From contig URST01000039.1 of the NCBI GenBank assembly GCA_900550585.1, forward strand, positions 1 through 19,390: 19,390 nucleotides of DNA, written 5' to 3'. Positions 12,118 through 17,455 of this stretch are shown piece by piece (positions within the stretch are counted from its first letter, which is position 1; each line of letters opens with the position of its first letter). The DNA is from an uncultured Eubacteriales bacterium (lineage in GTDB: Bacteria > Bacillota > Clostridia > Oscillospirales > Oscillospiraceae). The position numbers were made by a program, and so were the translations under genes. Below the pieces are notes generated by a model. The model saw only the letters and a list, made by a program, of their open reading frames with translations. It made no database searches and had not been told where the DNA came from.

Positions 12118-12151
12118 AAGGCGCGCCCCGTGGGCGCATTTTTTTGTTTTT
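12060..12151 (+). promoter_or_regulatory. Attenuator-like leader of the gdx gene (candidate riboswitch or leader-peptide control)
   Basis: Three hairpins can be drawn, neighbours mutually exclusive. Hairpin 1 pairs 12072-12080 with 12094-12101 (CGCCGGgTG with CACCGGCG). Hairpin 2 pairs GGCGCGCC at 12098-12105 with GGCGCGCC at 12120-12127 around a 14-base loop. Hairpin 3 pairs GCGCCC at 12123-12128 with GGGCGC at 12132-12137 and is followed by a T-run. Hairpin 2 shares bases with both others, so 1+3 would be the off state and 2 the on state. Gdx genes are commonly under guanidine riboswitches, but I could not match the conserved bases of a known class. The ligand or trigger is therefore open. 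Confidence 0.6.
12123..12145 (+). terminator. Intrinsic terminator inside the gdx leader
   Basis: A perfect 6-bp GC stem (12123-12128 with 12132-12137) with a CGT loop is followed by seven T at 12139-12145. It lies upstream of the gdx ribosome site (GGGAGG at 12153-12158) and downstream of the gdx promoter, so it can only work as a conditional stop for gdx itself. Confidence 0.7.
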
Positions 12152-12166
12152 CGGGAGGTTTTTCTT

Positions 12167-12481
12167 ATGGCATGGGTCTATCTCATCATCGCCGGCGGGC
12201 TGGAGGTGTTCTGGTCCACCTTCATGAAGCTGTCCGAGGGCTTCACCAGACTGTGGCCGTCCATCTGGACCATCGTGGGCATGCTGGCCAGCTTCTTCTT
12301 CCTGTCGCAGGCCATCAAGACCCTGCCCATGGGCACGGCCTACGGCGTCTGGACGGGCATCGGCGCGCTGGGCGCGGTGATCGTGGGCATCGCGGCGTTC
12401 CACGAGCCGGTGACGGCGGCGCGCCTCATTTTCGTGGGTCTGCTGCTCATCGGCATCATCGGCCTGAAGCTCACCGCGTAA
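12167..12481 (+). CDS. gdx: SMR-family exporter, Gdx/SugE (guanidinium) type
   Basis: A 104-residue four-helix small multidrug resistance protein that works as an antiparallel dimer in the cytoplasmic membrane. Glutamate 13 is the essential proton/substrate-coupling residue, and tryptophans 16 and 62 are in place. The stretches SEGFTRLWPS (23-32) and GTAYGVWTGIGALG (56-69) fit the Gdx/SugE branch, which exports guanidinium, rather than the EmrE-like polyspecific branch. The ATG has GGGAGG eight bases upstream. It is a single-gene unit, with promoter and attenuator-like leader before it and a strong terminator after it. Clostridia often encode paired SMR genes; no partner is seen here, consistent with a homodimer. 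The substrate is inferred from family resemblance, not shown. Confidence 0.93.
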   Translation: MAWVYLIIAGGLEVFWSTFMKLSEGFTRLWPSIWTIVGMLASFFFLSQAIKTLPMGTAYGVWTGIGALGAVIVGIAAFHEPVTAARLIFVGLLLIGIIGLKLTA

Positions 12482-12493
12482 CGGCTCTACAAC

Positions 12494-12531
12494 AAAGGAA
12501 AGGCGTGACGAAAGTCACGCCTTTCCTTTTT
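12494..12531. terminator. Bidirectional terminator between gdx and the TRIC gene
   Basis: A perfect 16-bp inverted repeat (12494-12509 with 12514-12529) closed by a GAAA tetraloop, followed by TTTTT on the plus strand. It lies 13 bases after the gdx stop and 8 bases beyond the stop of the convergent TRIC gene, so it can serve both, more efficiently in the plus direction. Confidence 0.92.
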
Positions 12532-12538
12532 ATCCGTT

Positions 12539-13159
12539 TCACGCCTTGGGAAAGCTCCACCGGAACACGGCGGCACAGATGCGCAGCACCACCGTCACGC
12601 CGCAGCCGGCCAGCATGGCCAGCCCCGTCCCCAGCGGCCACAGGGCGCGGCACACCGCCGCCCCGGCCAGAGACGCGCAGGCATATATGTGCTTGGTGAA
12701 AATATAGGGCCGCTCCATGCAGCACACATCCCGCAGCACGCCGCCGCCCACGCCGGTGACGGCGCCTAAAAACAGCACCAGGAACCAGTTGGCGCCATAC
12801 CCCGCCTGCACGGCGATAGCCGCGCCGTGGGCGGAGAAGATGCCCAGGCCGATGGAATCTGCCACCAGCAGCACCGCCTCGGCGTATCGGTTGTGCATGT
12901 CCGTTTTCCGCCGCCGCCAGATGTAAAACACCAGCACCGACACGGCGATGGCCATCAACGCCTGAACAGGGTCCCGCAGCGCCGCCGGCGGCGTCTGGCC
13001 CAGCATCACATCCCGCAGGATGCCGCCGCCCACCGCCGTGGTCATGCCCATCATGGCCACGCCGAACAGGTCCATCCCCTTGCGGATGCCCAGCGCCGCG
13101 CCGGACACGGCAAAGGCCACGGCCCCGATCATTTCAAAATACAGCTGAAAGCTTCCCAT
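12539..13159 (-). CDS. TRIC/UPF0126 family membrane protein
   Basis: A 206-residue integral membrane protein of the TRIC channel family (formerly UPF0126; E. coli YadS and YicG). Relatives form homotrimeric cation channels in prokaryotes, while some members have been linked to glycine transport, so the permeant is uncertain. The typical internal duplication is visible: each three-helix half carries a glycine-rich motif, AVGGGILRDV near residue 43 and GVGGGVLRDV near 131. A seventh helix lies at the end. The ATG at 13157-13159 has GGAGGG upstream and a good promoter; a longer frame reaching 13210 overlaps that promoter. It is monocistronic and convergent with gdx. Confidence 0.9.
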   Translation of the reverse strand: MGSFQLYFEMIGAVAFAVSGAALGIRKGMDLFGVAMMGMTTAVGGGILRDVMLGQTPPAALRDPVQALMAIAVSVLVFYIWRRRKTDMHNRYAEAVLLVADSIGLGIFSAHGAAIAVQAGYGANWFLVLFLGAVTGVGGGVLRDVCCMERPYIFTKHIYACASLAGAAVCRALWPLGTGLAMLAGCGVTVVLRICAAVFRWSFPKA

Positions 13160-13181
13160 GGTATCCCTCCCCGACCTGCCT

Positions 13182-13210
13182 ACTATACACCGTCTCTCCG
13201 CTTTCGGCAA
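13182..13210 (-). promoter_or_regulatory. Sigma-A promoter of the TRIC gene
   Basis: Minus-strand TTGCCG (13205-13210) and TATAGT (13182-13187) with a 17-base spacer; the predicted start near 13175 leaves a short leader with the ribosome site. Confidence 0.65.
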
Positions 13211-13494
13211 GTCCTACATCAAAGCGCCCCGCGCCGCCCGGATTTCCGCGCCGTGCGCACGGCAGCTGCCTGTGTCCGGCAGTGCCCCTTTCCCGCGCTG
13301 CTCCGCCGCCCGCATCGTCCTCTGTCTCCCAGCGGCCCCGCCGCTTTCCCGCGGCATCACCCCCGGTATTTCCACTTCCGCGCGGCGGCAGCCTTTTCCC
13401 CGCCCCCGCGCAGCTTCTCCGCCCTGTCCCCGGCGCGGCCCTGCCTGCGCCGTCTCCGTTTCCTGTGTCCCCTCGCCGCCCGTACCTCTGCGCG
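13211..13494. other. Gene-free, strongly pyrimidine-rich stretch
   Basis: About 284 bases with marked C+T excess on the plus strand. Several frames are open on both strands, but the translations are low-complexity Pro/Ser/Arg/Ala (plus) or Gly/Arg (minus) with no ribosome site, family motif or hydrophobic pattern. I do not accept any as a gene. It ends at an intrinsic terminator at 13495-13526. It could be the decayed remains of a gene or an uncharacterised RNA; no RNase P, tmRNA or 6S signature was recognised by eye. Confidence 0.5.
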
Positions 13495-13526
13495 AAAAAA
13501 GGCAGGGCCTCGGCCCTGCCTTTTTT
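13495..13526. terminator. Orphan bidirectional intrinsic terminator
   Basis: A perfect 14-bp inverted repeat (13495-13508 with 13513-13526) with a CTCG loop. The A-run on one side and T-run on the other let it work in both directions. No annotated gene ends at it: TRIC runs away to the left and LysR to the right. Confidence 0.88.
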
Positions 13527-13628
13527 CTTGGGAGATTTGGGATTTGGGAGAGAAAAAAGAAAGAAAAGTAGAGAAATAGCATATCTCATCACATCGGACG
13601 GGATGCGGCGGCGTCCCTCTCCTTTGTG
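13495..13628 (-). ncRNA. Candidate small RNA divergent from the LysR gene
   Basis: A minus-strand promoter-like pair, TTACAA (13657-13662) and TATAGT (13635-13640) with a 16-base spacer, would start a transcript near 13628. It would end at the terminator at 13495-13526, giving about 130 bases. The transcript would hold an AAAGGAG stretch, a long pyrimidine tract (13540-13575 on the opposite strand) and the terminator hairpin, with no plausible start codon behind the AAAGGAG. This is promoter-plus-terminator evidence only. Confidence 0.22.
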
Positions 13629-13656
13629 ATTTTTACTATATCACGAAAATATCCGC

Positions 13657-13685
13657 TTGTAAAATTGAAGTTGTTCGCGTAAAAT
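13657..13685 (+). promoter_or_regulatory. Possible promoter of the LysR-type gene
   Basis: TTGTAA (13657-13662) and TAAAAT (13680-13685) with a 17-base spacer in an AT-rich 100-base island. A dyad, GTGAT-N9-ATCAC (13626-13630 with 13640-13644), lies just upstream and could be the regulator's own site, though its spacing is not the classical T-N11-A. The same TTGTAA read on the other strand forms a divergent promoter candidate. Confidence 0.45.
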
Positions 13686-13720
13686 ATAAGCGATTTTTGA
13701 TATATTTTAGGAGAAACGCC

Positions 13721-14614
13721 ATGACGAATCTGGACATCGAGACATTCTGGGCCGTGGTGCAGCACGGCACCATGACGGCGGCGGCCGAGGCGCTGTACAT
13801 CACCCAGCCCACGCTGTCCATGCGCATCCGCGCACTGGAGGAGCGGGTGGGCACGCCGCTGTTCGTCCGGGGCAAGGGCCAGCGCCGCATCCAGCTCACC
13901 GCCGCCGGCCAGAAATTCCTGACACTGGCCCGCCGCTGGCAGCGCCTCCTGTCGGAGACGGACGCCCTGTCGGAGCTGGAGCAGCGCGCCTATCTGCGCA
14001 TGGCCGCCACCTACACCACCAACCAGTACATCCTGCCGGCGGTGTACCAGAAGTTCCTGTCCCTGCACCTGCCGGTGTCCCTGTGGATCCACACCCTGCG
14101 GGACGTGGACTCGGCCCAGGCCCTGCTGAACCACGAGCTGGACTTCGCCCTCATCGACAGCAACACCGTGTTCAACAGCCAGCTGGAGGTGCGCCCCATC
14201 TTCCGGGAACGGTTCCTGCTGCTCTCCTCGCCGGACAGCAGCTACCCGGCGGAGACGGACCCCGCCGCGCTGGACCCCGCCAACGAGATCCTGGTCACCT
14301 GGGACCCGGACTTCATCCGCTGGCACGACAGCTCCTTCGGCCCCGGCGCCCGCCCCCTGCTGTACGCCGACACCCTGCAGGCGGCGGACTTCTTCCCCCG
14401 GACGGAGGACCTGTGGGTGGCCGCCCCGGCCATTGCCGCCGCCTCGCTGGACCGCTCCAAGGCGCGGGTCTGCCGCTTCACCCAGGCGCCGCCGGACCGC
14501 GTCAACTATCTGGTGACCCGCCGGGGCGAGGAGCTGCCGGAGCCGGCCCTCATTTTTCTGGACGCCCTGCGGGAGCACCTGCTGGGCCGGGAGAATGTGC
14601 AGGTATATTTGTAA
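13721..14614 (+). CDS. LysR-family transcriptional regulator
   Basis: A 297-residue LysR-type regulator. The winged helix-turn-helix fills the first 60 residues (ETFWAVVQHGTMTAAAEAL, ITQPTLSMRIRALEERVG, PLFVRGKGQRRIQLT), a near-consensus LysR DNA-binding domain. The rest is the periplasmic-binding-protein-like effector domain, with FALIDSNTVF and LLLSSPDSSYP marking strands of it. The ATG at 13721 has AGGAG upstream; an in-frame ATG eight codons earlier lacks one. LysR regulators usually control a divergent gene, but none is recognisable to the left, only a gene-free gap with a possible small RNA. Downstream mgtE has its own promoter and riboswitch, so a link to it is not implied. Effector and targets are unknown. 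Confidence 0.92.
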   Translation: MTNLDIETFWAVVQHGTMTAAAEALYITQPTLSMRIRALEERVGTPLFVRGKGQRRIQLTAAGQKFLTLARRWQRLLSETDALSELEQRAYLRMAATYTTNQYILPAVYQKFLSLHLPVSLWIHTLRDVDSAQALLNHELDFALIDSNTVFNSQLEVRPIFRERFLLLSSPDSSYPAETDPAALDPANEILVTWDPDFIRWHDSSFGPGARPLLYADTLQAADFFPRTEDLWVAAPAIAAASLDRSKARVCRFTQAPPDRVNYLVTRRGEELPEPALIFLDALREHLLGRENVQVYL

Positions 14615-14632
14615 AAAAGCTGTAAAAGCGGG

Positions 14633-14661
14633 TTGACACGCCCCGTTTTTTGGCATAGGAT
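14633..14661 (+). promoter_or_regulatory. Sigma-A promoter of the M-box/mgtE unit
   Basis: A consensus TTGACA (14633-14638) is separated by 17 bases from TAGGAT (14656-14661). The expected start near 14668 coincides with the 5' strand of the riboswitch closing stem. The promoter begins 18 bases after the LysR stop, with no clear terminator between. Confidence 0.85.
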
Positions 14662-14665
14662 AGGC

Positions 14666-14832
14666 GTGTACAACAAAACATGTCCGGTAGGTAAGGCTAC
14701 CGCGAGGGATATGGGCTGCTGCCGCGAAATGGTGGAGACACCATAAGATGGTTTGAGCAGGTACTATCGAAACCAAGGTAGTATCTAACGCAGCTTCACC
14801 GCCCCGCGATGCTAAAGCTTGTAACGGTACAC
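14666..14832 (+). promoter_or_regulatory. M-box (ykoK leader) Mg2+ riboswitch
   Basis: This matches the M-box class, which senses Mg2+ and represses Mg2+ transporter genes when Mg2+ is ample. Conserved blocks are visible in order: GGTAGGTAAGGCTACC (14686-14701), GGGCTGCTGCCGCGAAA (14713-14729), GGAGACACCA (14733-14742), ATCGAAACCAAGGTAGTAT (14766-14784), AACGCAGCTTCACC (14787-14800) and GATGCTAAAGCTTGTAACG (14808-14826). GTGTAC at 14666-14671 pairs with GTACAC at 14827-14832 to close the aptamer. It sits between a strong promoter and a terminator ahead of mgtE, the classical target. Confidence 0.95.
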
Positions 14833-14863
14833 AGGTCACGTTTCCCCGTGGCCCGCTTATGGT

Positions 14864-14904
14864 ACGCAGCAGGCATTCTACCGCCCGCTGCGTGTTATTT
14901 TTTT
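14864..14904 (+). terminator. Riboswitch expression-platform terminator before mgtE
   Basis: ACGCAGCAGGC (14864-14874) pairs with GCCCGCTGCGT (14883-14893), one A-C mismatch in eleven, loop of eight, followed by seven T at 14898-14904. It ends just before the mgtE ribosome site. High Mg2+ is expected to favour this stem, as in other M-box leaders. Confidence 0.88.
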
Positions 14905-14924
14905 GTTGAAAGGAGGAGCAGGCC

Positions 14925-16310
14925 ATGATCGACTATCAGGAGGAGCTGGACCGCTATCTGGAGCAGATCGAGACGCTGGCGCACGACAAGGAGTATGCCC
15001 GGCTGCGTGACCTGTTCCTGCCCATGGAGCCCGCCGACATCGCCCTGCTGCTGGAGGAATCCGGCTCCGAGCTGATGCCCCTGCTGTACCGTCTGCTGCC
15101 CAAGGAGACGGCAGCGGAGGTATTCGTGGAGCTGGAGCCGGAGAGCCAGGAAATGCTCATCAACGGCTTTTCCAACACCGAGCTGAAGGAGGTGCTTGAC
15201 GAGCTGTATCTGGACGATGCCGTGGACATCGTGGAGGAGATGCCCGCCAGCGTGGTCATCCGCATTCTGGACAAGGCCACGCCGGAGATGCGCAAGTCCA
15301 TCAACGAGATCCTGAAATATCCGGAGGATTCCGCCGGCTCCATCATGAACATGGAGTTCCTGTCCCTGAAGAAGGACATGACGGTGGAGGACGCCTTCAA
15401 GCGCATCCGCCGCATCGGCGGCGAGCTGGAGACCATCAACATCCTGTACGTCACCGACCCCACCCGCCGCCTGCTGGGCGTGCTGTCCGTCCGCGACCTG
15501 CTGCTGGCCAACGAGGACGATGTCATCGAGGACATCATGGACCCGGACGTGGTGTGGGCCAAGACCATGGACGACAAGGAGGACGTGGCCCAGGCCCTGA
15601 GCAAATACGACTTTCTGGCCATGCCCATCGTGGACATGGAGAACCGCCTGGTGGGCATCGTCACCGTCGACGACGCTATAGACGTCATCGAGGAGGAGAC
15701 CACGGAGGACTTCGAAAAGATGGCCGCCATGCTGCCGTCGGACAAGCCCTACCTCCGCACCGGCGTGTTCGCCACATGGAAATCCCGTCTGCCGTGGCTG
15801 ATGATCCTGATGCTGTCGGCCACGTTCACCGGCATGATCCTGAACCACTACGAAAACGCACTGGCCGCCTGTCTGGTGCTGAACGCCTACATCCCCATGC
15901 TGTCCGGCACCGGCGGCAACTCCGGCACCCAGGCCTCCGTGGCCGTCATCCGCGCCCTGAGCCTGGACGAGGTGGACTTCTCCGACGTGCTGCGGGTGCT
16001 GTGGAAGGAGCTGCGCGTCTCCCTGCTGTGCGGCCTGTGCCTGGCCGCCGCCAACTTCCTGAAGATGCTGGTGGTGGACCGGCTGCTGCTGGGCAATGCC
16101 GAGGTCACGCCCATGGTGTGCCTGGTGGTGTGCCTGACCATCCTGTTTGTGGTGGTCTTTGCCAAGTGCGTGGGCTGCTCCCTGCCGCTGCTGGCGGAAA
16201 AGGTGGGTCTGGACCCCGCCGTCATGGCCAGCCCCTTCATCTCCACCATTGTGGACGCCACCAGCCTGCTGATCTACTTCCGCTTCGCGTCGTGGCTGCT
16301 GGGCATCTGA
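14925..16310 (+). CDS. mgtE: MgtE family Mg2+ channel/transporter
   Basis: A 461-residue MgtE, a dimeric Mg2+-selective channel of the cytoplasmic membrane gated by cytosolic Mg2+. The order is complete: an acidic N domain (about 1-135), two CBS domains (about 140-200 and 206-258), a connecting helix and five transmembrane helices (about 285-460). The pore signature GTGGNSGTQ is at 328-336, and the final helix contains TIVDAT, whose aspartate matches the pore Mg2+-binding residue of the family. The ATG has AAGGAGGAG at normal distance. It is transcribed from its own promoter through the M-box and terminator, so it should be switched on when Mg2+ is scarce. It ends 46 bases before a terminator-like hairpin. 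Confidence 0.97.
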   Translation: MIDYQEELDRYLEQIETLAHDKEYARLRDLFLPMEPADIALLLEESGSELMPLLYRLLPKETAAEVFVELEPESQEMLINGFSNTELKEVLDELYLDDAVDIVEEMPASVVIRILDKATPEMRKSINEILKYPEDSAGSIMNMEFLSLKKDMTVEDAFKRIRRIGGELETINILYVTDPTRRLLGVLSVRDLLLANEDDVIEDIMDPDVVWAKTMDDKEDVAQALSKYDFLAMPIVDMENRLVGIVTVDDAIDVIEEETTEDFEKMAAMLPSDKPYLRTGVFATWKSRLPWLMILMLSATFTGMILNHYENALAACLVLNAYIPMLSGTGGNSGTQASVAVIRALSLDEVDFSDVLRVLWKELRVSLLCGLCLAAANFLKMLVVDRLLLGNAEVTPMVCLVVCLTILFVVVFAKCVGCSLPLLAEKVGLDPAVMASPFISTIVDATSLLIYFRFASWLLGI

Positions 16311-16356
16311 AAATTTGTATTTTTTCCATGGCATAGTGCCGCGGTTTTCGGACAAG

Positions 16357-16395
16357 ATAGAGTCGGGTCGTATGGCCTGACTCTATTTTTCTTTT
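16357..16395 (+). terminator. mgtE terminator or leader attenuator of the DUF1540 gene
   Basis: ATAGAGTC (16357-16364) pairs with GACTCTAT (16379-16386), with a further GG/CC inside, followed by TTTTTCTTTT. It ends only 15 bases before the DUF1540 ATG, so no promoter fits between them. Transcription of the next gene must pass through this hairpin. Confidence 0.75.
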
Positions 16396-16410
16396 ACGGG
16401 AGGAAACGCC

Positions 16411-16605
16411 ATGAATCGCGCTTGTACCAACGACGGGTGCAGCTGCACCCCCAATTCTTCCATCAAGTGTACCGTTACCAACTGCGCCCACCACTGCAAG
16501 GACGTGAACAACTGCGGCCTCAGCTCCATCCAGGTGGGCACCCATGAGAGCAATCCCTCCATGGACCAGTGCACCGACTGCCAGAGCTACCAGAAGTGCC
16601 AGTAA
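16411..16605 (+). CDS. DUF1540 domain small cysteine-rich protein
   Basis: A 64-residue protein with ten cysteines (5, 10, 12, 20, 25, 29, 35, 54, 57, 63), matching DUF1540: IKCTVTNCAHH then NCGLSSIQVGTHE, with a closing CTDCQSYQKC. The family is widespread in Clostridia and Bacilli and has no settled function. The cysteine spacing suggests metal (probably zinc) binding or disulfides; there is no signal peptide or membrane segment, so it should be cytosolic. GGGAGG lies nine bases before the ATG. It stands between mgtE and a split TSUP permease, with a terminator hairpin in front and a structured 103-base gap behind. I found no clear promoter in 16311-16356. Expression may rely on mgtE read-through or on a promoter I cannot recognise, for example a sporulation sigma factor. 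Confidence 0.88.
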   Translation: MNRACTNDGCSCTPNSSIKCTVTNCAHHCKDVNNCGLSSIQVGTHESNPSMDQCTDCQSYQKCQ

Positions 16606-16660
16606 CGCTGCCCGCGTGCTGACCGGCAGAGAGCCTCCGTTTTCCGGATGCCGTCTGCCC

Positions 16661-16684
16661 CTCCGTGTGCCGACCCACACGGAG
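16661..16684 (+). other. Stable hairpin ahead of the split TSUP genes
   Basis: CTCCGTGTG (16661-16669) pairs perfectly with CACACGGAG (16676-16684). There is no T-run, so it is not an intrinsic terminator. A second weaker pairing (GGCAGA at 16625-16630 with TCTGCC at 16654-16659) precedes it. Both lie in the 103-base gap before the strong GAGGAGGTGA ribosome site of the next gene and may set mRNA stability or translation. Confidence 0.45.
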
Positions 16685-16708
16685 TACATACCAGAGGAGG
16701 TGACGGAC

Positions 16709-17062
16709 ATGCGCACATCGGTGAAATACGCCGTGGCCGGCACGCTGGCCGGCGCCGCCAACGGCTGCTTCGGCGGAGGCGGCGGCATGGTGCTGCTGCC
16801 CCTGCTCACCCGCTGGTGCCGTGTGGAGGAGAAAAAGGCCTTCGCCACCTGTGTGGCGGTGATCCTGCCCTTCTGCGTGGTGTCCGCCGCCGTCTATCTG
16901 CTGCGCACGCCCTTCGATCTCGTGCAGGCCCTGCCCTACCTGCTGGGCGGACTGGCCGGCGGCTTCGTGGGCGGCAGGCTGTTCCCCCGGGTGCCCGCCC
17001 CGTGGCTGCGGTATCTCTTTGCCGCCTTTCTGGTGTACGGCGGCATCCGGTATCTCCTGTGA
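16709..17062 (+). CDS. TauE/SafE (TSUP) permease, N-terminal half-protein
   Basis: A 117-residue hydrophobic protein equal to one half of a TauE/SafE-family permease. Full-length members are about 250 residues with two homologous halves and move sulfite, sulfonates or other anions. The motif of the family's first helix is clear: GTLAGAANGCFGGGGGMVLLPLL (about 10-32), followed by three further hydrophobic helices and the usual LLGGLAGGFVGGRL turn (about 74-87). The ATG has GAGGAGGTGA upstream, one of the strongest ribosome sites here; an in-frame ATG at 16544 overlaps the DUF1540 gene and is rejected. Its TGA overlaps the GTG of the second half. Substrate unknown. Confidence 0.85.
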   Translation: MRTSVKYAVAGTLAGAANGCFGGGGGMVLLPLLTRWCRVEEKKAFATCVAVILPFCVVSAAVYLLRTPFDLVQALPYLLGGLAGGFVGGRLFPRVPAPWLRYLFAAFLVYGGIRYLL

Positions 17063-17433
17063 CGGCGTGGCTCCTGCCGGTGCTGGCGGGCTTCTGCACC
17101 GGCATCCTGTCCGCGTGGGGCGTGGGCGGCGGTACCCTGCTCCTGCTGCTGATGACCCTGTTTCTCGGCGTGGAGCAGTCCGACGCCATGGCCATCAACC
17201 TGCTGTACTTCCTGCCCACCGCCGCCATGGGGCTGCTGTACCACCGGAAGAACGGCCTCTTGGAGCGCGCCGTCCTACGCGCCGCCGCACCGTGGGGCAC
17301 GGCGGCAGCCGCCGCCGGCGCGCTGCTGGCCACCGCCGTGGACGTGTCCCTGCTGCGCCGTCCCTTCGGCATCTACCTGCTGCTGGCCGCCGCCAGTCTG
17401 CTGCTGCAAACAAAAAAACCGGGAAAGACATGA
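17059..17433 (+). CDS. TauE/SafE (TSUP) permease, C-terminal half-protein
   Basis: A 124-residue partner of the preceding gene, in a different frame. It starts at GTG 17059-17061, which overlaps the TGA of the first half (GTGA), with no ribosome site of its own, so translation should depend on coupling. FCTGILSAWGVGGGTLLLLL (about 11-30) repeats the TSUP glycine motif of the first half, and three more hydrophobic helices follow. The two products together would rebuild an eight-helix permease as a heterodimer. A simple frameshift in one ancestral gene is the alternative, but each half has an intact motif and a plausible start. The last codons and stop lie inside the downstream terminator. Confidence 0.82.
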   Translation: MTAWLLPVLAGFCTGILSAWGVGGGTLLLLLMTLFLGVEQSDAMAINLLYFLPTAAMGLLYHRKNGLLERAVLRAAAPWGTAAAAAGALLATAVDVSLLRRPFGIYLLLAAASLLLQTKKPGKT

Positions 17434-17450
17434 TGTCTTTCCCGGTTTTT
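17414..17450. terminator. Bidirectional terminator overlapping the TSUP 3' end
   Basis: A perfect 17-bp inverted repeat (17414-17430 with 17434-17450) has as its three-base loop exactly the TGA stop codon of the second TSUP half. A-run and T-run flanks make it usable from both sides; the convergent htrA gene stops six bases further on. Confidence 0.9.
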
Positions 17451-17455
17451 CCGTA

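Noticed and set aside
12060..12137. Guanidine-III riboswitch in the gdx leader
   Set aside because: Only a GTCAGG...GGCGC resemblance is present; the conserved ACGAGG block and the canonical pseudoknot order are missing. Left as an unassigned leader until a covariance model is run.
12060..12137. Guanidine-I or -II riboswitch in the gdx leader
   Set aside because: No paired ACGR-loop hairpins (class II) and none of the long conserved blocks of the ykkC class I leader are visible.
13211..13494. RNase P RNA, tmRNA or 6S RNA in the gene-free gap
   Set aside because: No conserved core motifs of these RNAs were found on either strand by eye; the pyrimidine skew does not fit them.
13134..13592. 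152-codon minus-strand frame and other frames across the TRIC-LysR gap
   Set aside because: They read through a terminator hairpin, lack ribosome sites and give Gly/Arg or Pro/Ser/Arg low-complexity products.
14895..16355. 486-codon minus-strand open frame opposite mgtE
   Set aside because: Antisense shadow; it runs through the mgtE ribosome site and has His/Gln/Val low-complexity content.
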